Shown here one piece after another: positions 1-6,500 of a stretch of DNA of 8,146 nucleotides. The notes under the pieces were generated by a model that did no database searches, was not told the origin of the DNA, and worked only from the letters and a program-made list of their open reading frames with translations. Both the position numbers and the translations under genes were made by a program. The first letter of the stretch is position 1; the number at the start of each line of letters is the position of its first letter. Origin of the DNA: an uncultured Clostridia bacterium (GTDB lineage Bacteria > Bacillota > Clostridia > Oscillospirales > Ruminococcaceae); NCBI GenBank assembly GCA_947177695.1, contig CAMWVO010000064.1:1-8146 (forward strand), read 5' to 3'.

Positions 1-42
1 TATAAAAACATAATGAATCGTAAATAAATTCCTAAATTAAAT

Positions 43-85
43 AATAAATCTGCATATGATTGACAGCATTATATGCAGATTTATT
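43..85 (+). terminator. AT-rich terminator-like hairpin
   Basis: Bases 43-57 and 71-85 are perfect reverse complements (15 bp), and the stem can extend inward by two A-T pairs and one G-U pair, leaving a 7-base loop. The right arm runs into a T-rich tail. A-rich sequence precedes the left arm, so it could also work on the other strand. The stem has only three G-C pairs, so it is weaker than a classic terminator. It most likely ends transcription of a gene lying to the left of the window. Confidence 0.55.
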
Positions 86-91
86 TGTTAT

Positions 92-106
92 TTGGATAAA
101 ATCCAA
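92..106. repeat. Small inverted repeat (6 bp stem, AAA loop)
   Basis: Bases 92-97 (TTGGAT) pair perfectly with 101-106 (ATCCAA) around a three-base loop. No T-run follows, so it is not a terminator by itself. It sits between the two terminator-like hairpins and may be chance or a minor RNA structure in the 3' region of an upstream transcript. Confidence 0.3.
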
Positions 107-141
107 GCGGTTATTCCATTATGAAGAAAAAGATAACTTGC

Positions 142-171
142 AAGAGCCTTGATAATTTTTTCAAGGCTCTT
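142..171 (+). terminator. Rho-independent terminator
   Basis: Bases 142-151 (AAGAGCCTTG) are a perfect reverse complement of 162-171 (CAAGGCTCTT). The stem has five G-C pairs and a T-rich loop, and TT and CTATT follow it. This is the standard form of a Firmicute intrinsic terminator and the best one in the window. Its position 295 bases before the start codon at 466 argues that it ends an upstream transcript and insulates the large gene, not that it regulates that gene's translation. Confidence 0.75.
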
Positions 172-282
172 TTCTATTGCTCAAAATCATTAATAGATAT
201 TCGCTAAATTGAAAATAATTTATGATACAGACTTAAAAATTTACTGTTCATGCCGAAAGAACTACCGCTTGTCAGATTTTTG

Positions 283-311
283 TTAAAATATATCTAAAAA
301 TGTGTTATTAT
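283..311 (+). promoter_or_regulatory. Candidate extended -10 promoter for the giant gene
   Basis: TATTAT at 306-311 differs from the -10 consensus at one base. It is preceded by TGTG at 301-304, which gives the TRTGn extension typical of Gram-positive vegetative promoters. A weak -35 (TTAAAA, 283-288) lies 17 bases upstream. Transcription would begin near 318 and leave a leader of roughly 150 bases before the start codon. It lies after both terminators, as expected for a separately transcribed gene. In such AT-rich DNA, chance matches are common. Confidence 0.4.
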
Positions 312-368
312 GAAAAACAAATTTCTTATATGTTGATTTTATTGCGAGGATGCTTGACTGACGAGATT

Positions 369-397
369 TTATTTTGATTTTTATTAGATGTGATAAT
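369..397 (+). promoter_or_regulatory. Alternative weak promoter candidate
   Basis: GATAAT at 392-397 is preceded by TGT at 389-391, again an extended -10 arrangement, but the -35 position (369-374, TTATTT) is poor. It would give a leader of about 60 bases. I rate it below the 283-311 candidate. Confidence 0.2.
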
Positions 398-450
398 TGT
401 TTATATGCAACAAGGATTAATATAAATCGTTTGTAATTTTGAAAAAAATT

Positions 451-457
451 GGGAGGT
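451..457 (+). promoter_or_regulatory. Ribosome binding site of the giant gene
   Basis: GGGAGGT ends eight bases before the ATG at 466. Both the match to the 16S anti-Shine-Dalgarno sequence and the spacing are near ideal for Firmicutes. It fixes the start: the encoded N-terminus beginning at this ATG is a complete signal peptide, and no in-frame alternative has a comparable site. Confidence 0.9.
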
Positions 458-465
458 TTACGAAA

Positions 466-573
466 ATGATAAATTCAAAAACAAGGAAACGGTTTAATCG
501 AATAATATCGGGTTTACTATCGGCAGCAATGGTTATGACTATGGTTCCCGATATTTGGCTGCCTGTTTATGCT
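466..573 (+). other. Signal peptide (Sec type), residues 1-36
   Basis: The N-region carries K5, R7, K8, R9 and R12. It is followed by a hydrophobic stretch rich in I, L, A, M and V (about residues 13-27) and a polar-to-helix-breaking C-region containing P28 and P33. Cleavage is most likely after A36 in the V-Y-A/D context, an acceptable -3/-1 signal peptidase I site. There is no lipobox cysteine, so the product should be secreted or held by a C-terminal anchor, not lipid-anchored. Confidence 0.85.
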
Positions 574-3500
574 GATTTGGTCAAAAATGATATATTAAAT
601 GCTGATATCGGTATTGCGGATGATGGCGGGATTATCAGTGAAAGTATTGACACTGAGGAATATGACAACAGATGGAGTGAGCTTGCCGTTCTTGACCCAT
701 ATTCCGAGGAATATGCCGCTTTAAAAGAAGAGCTTACGTATGGAGCAGGCACGGGCAGACAAAACACCCGCGCTTTAAGAAGCGCTTCATTAAACGGATA
801 TTTACTTTCAAATGAATATATTGCAATAAATGCCGCTCCTGGCGGAAGGTTTACTATAGGTACTACAGGCGGTGATCCAAATAAAACGTCCGATGACTAT
901 CAAAAACTTCTTTATAGTCACCCGGGAGGAGGCACTTCATATACAACGATTCGTGTAAATGGGATTTCATATGTTTACGAAATAAATAATTCAAGCTTTG
1001 ACGCAAACGAAGGATACAATATATCTTCAGGCAGTTTCGGAGGTCTTGATGTTGAACAGAAGCTGACTCTTGTAAATAATCCTGCGACCGACAGAGAAGA
1101 TATTGCGGAAATAAAATATACCGTTACAAATAATACCGATGAAATGCAGAACGCAGGACTTAGGATAATGCTTGATACTCAGCTCGGATATAATGATGCT
1201 GCTCCGTTCAGAGTGCCGCAGTATGGAAGTATAACGTCAGAGACTGAGTTTATAGGCGATGATATTCCTCAGTTTTGGCAGGCGTTTGATAATCTTACAA
1301 ACCCGTCCGTTATTTCACAGGGACGTTTTTACAGTTCCAAAGGAGAAAAGCCTGATAAGGTTCAGTTTACAAACTGGAGCAGAGTGTATAATCAAAACTG
1401 GGGATATGCTGTGCAAACTAACTGGTCAAACGACGACAGCGCAGTTTCAGTAATATGGGACGAAAAAGCAATAGCTCCCGGAGAAACAAGGGAATATGTT
1501 ACATATTATGGACTCAGCGAATTTACAGAAGATCTATCGCTTCCTCTTGCACTCAGTGTTTATTCTGACAGTACAGTAAGCGTTGTTAACGGAAAATATT
1601 CGCCGAATCCGGTCGACGTTACTGCATATATTGAAAATATCAGCAATATTATTGCCGAAGATGTTGCTGTTGAAATTGTGCTGCCCGAAGGATTAACTCT
1701 TTCTAATTCAGACAAAGTTAAAGCCATAGGTGAAATGCCTGTAGGCAAGCTTGAACAAGTCAGCTGGAAAGTTAATATTAAACCTTCATCGGCAGATAAG
1801 ACATATACATATCAAGTTGTTCTGACTGCTGCGGACGGGTATACAAAAAGCGTTTCAAGAAATATTTTTGTTCCTGCACTAAGGAGAAATGAAAAATTAT
1901 ACGAATATGCCGTATTTTCAGCAAATCCAAACAATGATATAGTTTTGAACGGATGGAAAGGAAATTTTGTCGGAGGAATATATTCCGGGAAAAATTTCAC
2001 TTGTAATCTTTCCGAATTTTATCTTGACGGAAAAGCCGATACTGTAGGAAATGTAAATGCTAACGGCTGGCAGATAAATATTCCCGAAAAGAATGAAAAT
2101 ATTGAAGCTATTGCTATGCCGGATTTAGAGGGAGCAATTTTGTCAAAAGCAGGAGACTGCGAGTATCACGAAGAAAGTCCTGCATATATACAAGATACAA
2201 CAATTATCAACGGCAGCATTATGGTTTCGGACGAGATTATAATAAGCGGCACAAATTTTGAGGGCGACTGCTACATAATTGCTGACGGAGATATTACATA
2301 TAATGTAAATAATCTAAATACCACAGGACGCATTGTTCTTTATTCAAGGAACGGAAATATTACCGTAAACGGTTCAAATATAAATATAAACGGGATCATG
2401 TACGCGCCTAAAGGAAAAATATCCTTTAATGCAAACGAAACGACCGTAAACGGACGGATATGGGGTGACACGGTCAATTTCAGCGGAAGTATTTTTAATG
2501 TTAAGGCAAGCGATTCCGATCTTGATCTTCTGGGCGTTATTGAAATTCCTACTGAATATTCTGTTCTTTCTCAGGGAAATGGAATTTATGGATATAAGAT
2601 TGAGTTCGTTGAGGACGAATGGAGTATTGGAAGGGATACAACATTCGGTACAAAAATGATAGAGCTTGTTCCTGATGATAATTATAATGTGGGTTATAGT
2701 TATTATAAAATAAACAAATACCTGGAAGATGCTCTCTCTTTTTCGGCAAGATTTACATTTTCAATTGATTATACATATCGTCCTGCTGACGGACTTGCTT
2801 TTGTTATACAAACTGACGACAGCAGAGCGGGACAATACGGCGGCGGAATTGGATACGGTCAAATAATACCAAGCCTTGCTATAGAATTTGATAATTATCA
2901 AAATTCGGAACCAAACGGACATCATATAGGTGTTATGCTTAATGGCAATGTTGATAAGCATTATGCTATGTGTGATTATGAACCTTTGCGTATAAGCGGA
3001 TCGCTTAATGACGTATGGATCGAATATGACGGCGAAAATAAAATGTTATATGTTTCGGCAGCACAATACAATGAAAACGGCGAGGTATTTAAGCCTGAGA
3101 TGCCAATGATCTCATATAATATTGATTTAGATGAATTATTTTTAGGTGAAGAACACATATACTTTGGAATTACCGCAGCAACCGGAGCTGCTAAAGCAAG
3201 TCATAAACTGCACGGCGTTGAATTTGATCCGAGCCCCGATATACTGTATTATGCAGGAAAAGATATTTCGGAAGAACCTGCCGTTTCCGTAACAGCGTCC
3301 TCAGAAACAGTATTAGTCGGTGAAGAAGCATATTTTGAAATAACCACCACACTTGAAAACAAAATCGCAAGTATAGAATATACTTTAAACGACGAAGCTG
3401 TAACCGTTACTGACGGAAAATATATTCTCGGCACATCGGAAGCGGGAACATATACTTTAACGGCAACCGCAGTAACAACAGCAGGTAAAACAATTACCGC

Positions 3501-6500
3501 TTCCGCTTCAATTACTGTAGAGGATACTTCTGAAATTGATACCGAAGCTCCTGTTGTTGATTTTTCCTTTGACAAGGAAGCATATTCTGTTGGCGATACA
3601 ATTACCGCCGAGATCATTGCAACAGACAATATCGGCGTATCAAAGCTTGAAGCGTTCGTCAACGACGAGGAAGTCGAAATCGACGAAAATAACTGCATTA
3701 AAGTTGAAAACGCAGCAGAGGGCGAGTATATATTTACCGCAAACGCATATGATGAAGCGGGAAATATGGGTACAGCCACATACACCGTAAATATTGTTTT
3801 AGTTGACACAGAAGCGCCCGTTGTAACAATTACTCCCGATAAGGAAATATATTTTGAGGGAGACGATATAGTCTTTACAGTAACTGCCGAAGATAATGTC
3901 GGTGTTACCGAGCTTGAAGTGACTGTTGACGGAACAGCTGTTGCTCCTGACGAGGACGGAAATTATACAATTCAAAATGCAGAACTTAAAACTTATGAAA
4001 TTGCCGCAAAGGCATATGATGCGGCAGGAAACATTGGCGGTATGACTGCGTCTGTTCCCGTAAATGAAGTTGTCATTGATGACAACGAAGCTCCAACAGT
4101 AACTATAACCTTTGACAAGGACACATATTTAGAGCGTGACGATATAATTTTTACGGTAACAGCAGAGGACAATATCGAAGTAACAAAAATCGTTGTAACA
4201 GTTGACGGAACAGAAGTAACTCCCGACGCAGACGGAAATTACTCAATCAATAATGCTGAACTTAAAACCTACGAGGTAACTGCGTCCGCTTACGACGAAG
4301 CCGGAAATATGGGAACAGCAGCTGCAAACGTTCCTGTAAACGAAGCCTCCGCCCCTGTTATCACAGTCGTTTTCGATAAGGAAAGCTATTATGAGGGCGA
4401 CGACCTCAGCGCACTTATTACCGCGGAGGGTCAGCGTGAGATTAAAGAAATCAAGGTTTGGGTAAACGGCGAGGCAACACCTCTTGACGAAAGCGGAATT
4501 CTCACTATCGAAAATGTTGTCGCAGGAGAATATGTTTTTAACATTACAGCCGAGGATGTAAAAGGCTTTACTTCTGAATGTGAAAAAACTGTACCCGTTT
4601 TGCCAATTGATACAGAGGACAAGCGTCTCACAGCCGAGATCGAGCCTTTCGTGGAATACGGTGAAACTGCGCTTCTTACCATAAAAATTACCGATGATAT
4701 CAATGCGGATAGCGTAAAGGCTGTTCTTGACGATAAGGAAATTTCTCTTACCGACGAGCTTACATATGAATTCAAGGCGGAAGAATTATTCGGTCACGAT
4801 TTTGTAATTACTGCTCAGACCAATGATGGCGAAACCATTGAAAAAGAAGTGTCCGTTTATGTAAAGGACAGCGTTTGCCCCACAATGACTATCACATATG
4901 ACAAGCCCGACGGTTACTATGAGGGCGACGACATTGTTGCGACAATAGTTGCCGAGGACAATGTAGGCATTAAGAGAATTGAATACACTTACGACGGCGT
5001 TGAATATCCTATCGACGAAAACGGAAATGTAACTATTCCTAAAATTCACGTTGACACACACGCTGTTGTTGTAACCGCCTGGGATACATTCGGCAACAGT
5101 ATTACCCTCACAAGCGCGTTTATCGTTGTATACGACGATATTTCGGGAGAGGAAATTATCAAGACCGAGGACGATGTTGACGATTCGGAGCTTTTATGCA
5201 ATCTCTACACACCCAAGGACGGTCAGACCGTTACAGCGCCTATTTCAATCGTTGGAACAGCTGCGGGAACAGAATTCAAAAGCTACAAGCTTGAATATGC
5301 TCCCGTCGGCTCCGGCAGCTATACTCTTCTCAAAGAGGGAATGGAAGCCGTGAACGCGAATATTCTCGGCAGGCTTGACCCCACTCTTTTAAATAACGGT
5401 CTGTACAATCTCAGGCTGACCGTTTACAGCCAGAAAAAGAATATTGTTTCGGAGATAGCGATATCTGTTGAGGGCAATATGAAGATAGGAAACTTCTCCA
5501 TTGCTTTTCAGGATATGGACGTAAACGTTGCGGGACTTCCTCTTACCGTTATCCGCAGCTATGACAGCAGAAGCAGAGATACAAAGGACGATTTCGGCTA
5601 CGGCTGGGATATGTCCACATCGGGTATGAAGATCAATGAAAGCTGCGATATGACAAAGTACTGGAAAAGCACATCATCTTCGGGAGGAGTATGGGGACTG
5701 CCATCATACTCGATCAGCGGAACAAGGGCGCATATCGTAACGGTCAATTACGGAAACGGAAAAACAGAAAAATTCAGTATGAATGTTGCGAATGCGTATC
5801 AGATGTATTCTCCCGAATACGGCGTGAATATCAGCTTCAAAGCGGAAAACGGAACAAAATCAAAGCTTGAGATCGTTGAAATGGACGACATCGCGCTCAC
5901 AAGCGGTCAGCTTGTTGACAGATACGATTTTTCACCGTTCAGATACAGCCGTTACCGTCTCACAACTCAGGACGGAACTGTGTATATCATTCACAAGACT
6001 GATGGAGTTGAAAGCATTACCGAACCAAACGGCAGCAAAATTACCTTTACTAAAGACGGCATTACTCACAGCGACGGAAAAAGTATTGTTTTCAACCGCG
6101 ACAGCGAGGACAGAATTACAAGCATTGTTTCTCCCACAGGAAAAACAGTTGCATACACCTATGACGAAAACGGCGACCTTTCTTCCGTGACCGACGTTTC
6201 GGGAGAGGTAACTCGTTTCGTATATGAAAATCATTATCTTACCGAAATTATCGACCCCAGAGGCGTAAGAGTTTCGAGAAATATTTATGACGATGACGGA
6301 CGTCTGATAAAAACCATTGACGCTGACGGAAACGAGATCAAGTATCACCACGACGTTGACGGCCGTGAGGAGCGCATTACCGACAGAAACGGAAACGTTA
6401 CCCGTTATGTTTACGATCAGTACGGAAACATTCTTTCTCAGACCGACCCTAACGGAAATACGGTCAAGAATACTTATGATTCCAACGGAAATCTTTCTTC

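Larger units (their letters stand above)
1..465. other. Intergenic region upstream of the giant gene
   Basis: This AT-rich stretch has stops in all frames and no open frame that looks like a gene. It contains two terminator-like hairpins in its first 171 bases, a small hairpin between them, two weak promoter candidates, and the ribosome binding site of the large gene. The tail of an upstream gene may lie just outside the left edge, which would explain the terminators, but no coding segment of it is recognisable here. I looked for a riboswitch, tRNA or attenuator in the 180-450 part and saw none. Confidence 0.75.

Noticed and set aside
121..207. 28-codon frame beginning ATG-AAG-AAA
   Set aside because: It runs through the terminator hairpin at 142-171, has no good ribosome binding site, and its Lys/Phe/Ser content is what such AT-rich DNA gives by chance.
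104..271. 8-base complementary segments at 104-111 and 264-271
   Set aside because: Eight bases of complementarity 150 bases apart is expected by chance, and no flanking structure supports pairing or an attachment site.
250..297. 15-codon frame in the leader as a possible leader peptide
   Set aside because: There is no ribosome binding site, it lies mostly upstream of the likely transcription start, and no attenuator follows it.
3249..3809. Minus-strand open frame of 186 codons
   Set aside because: It is the antisense shadow of the Ig-like repeats, with low-complexity Ser/Val/Ala-rich content and no credible start signals.
4431..5061. Two further minus-strand open frames (4431-4775, 4786-5061)
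   Set aside because: Both are antisense to Ig-like repeats of the giant gene and show no independent gene features.
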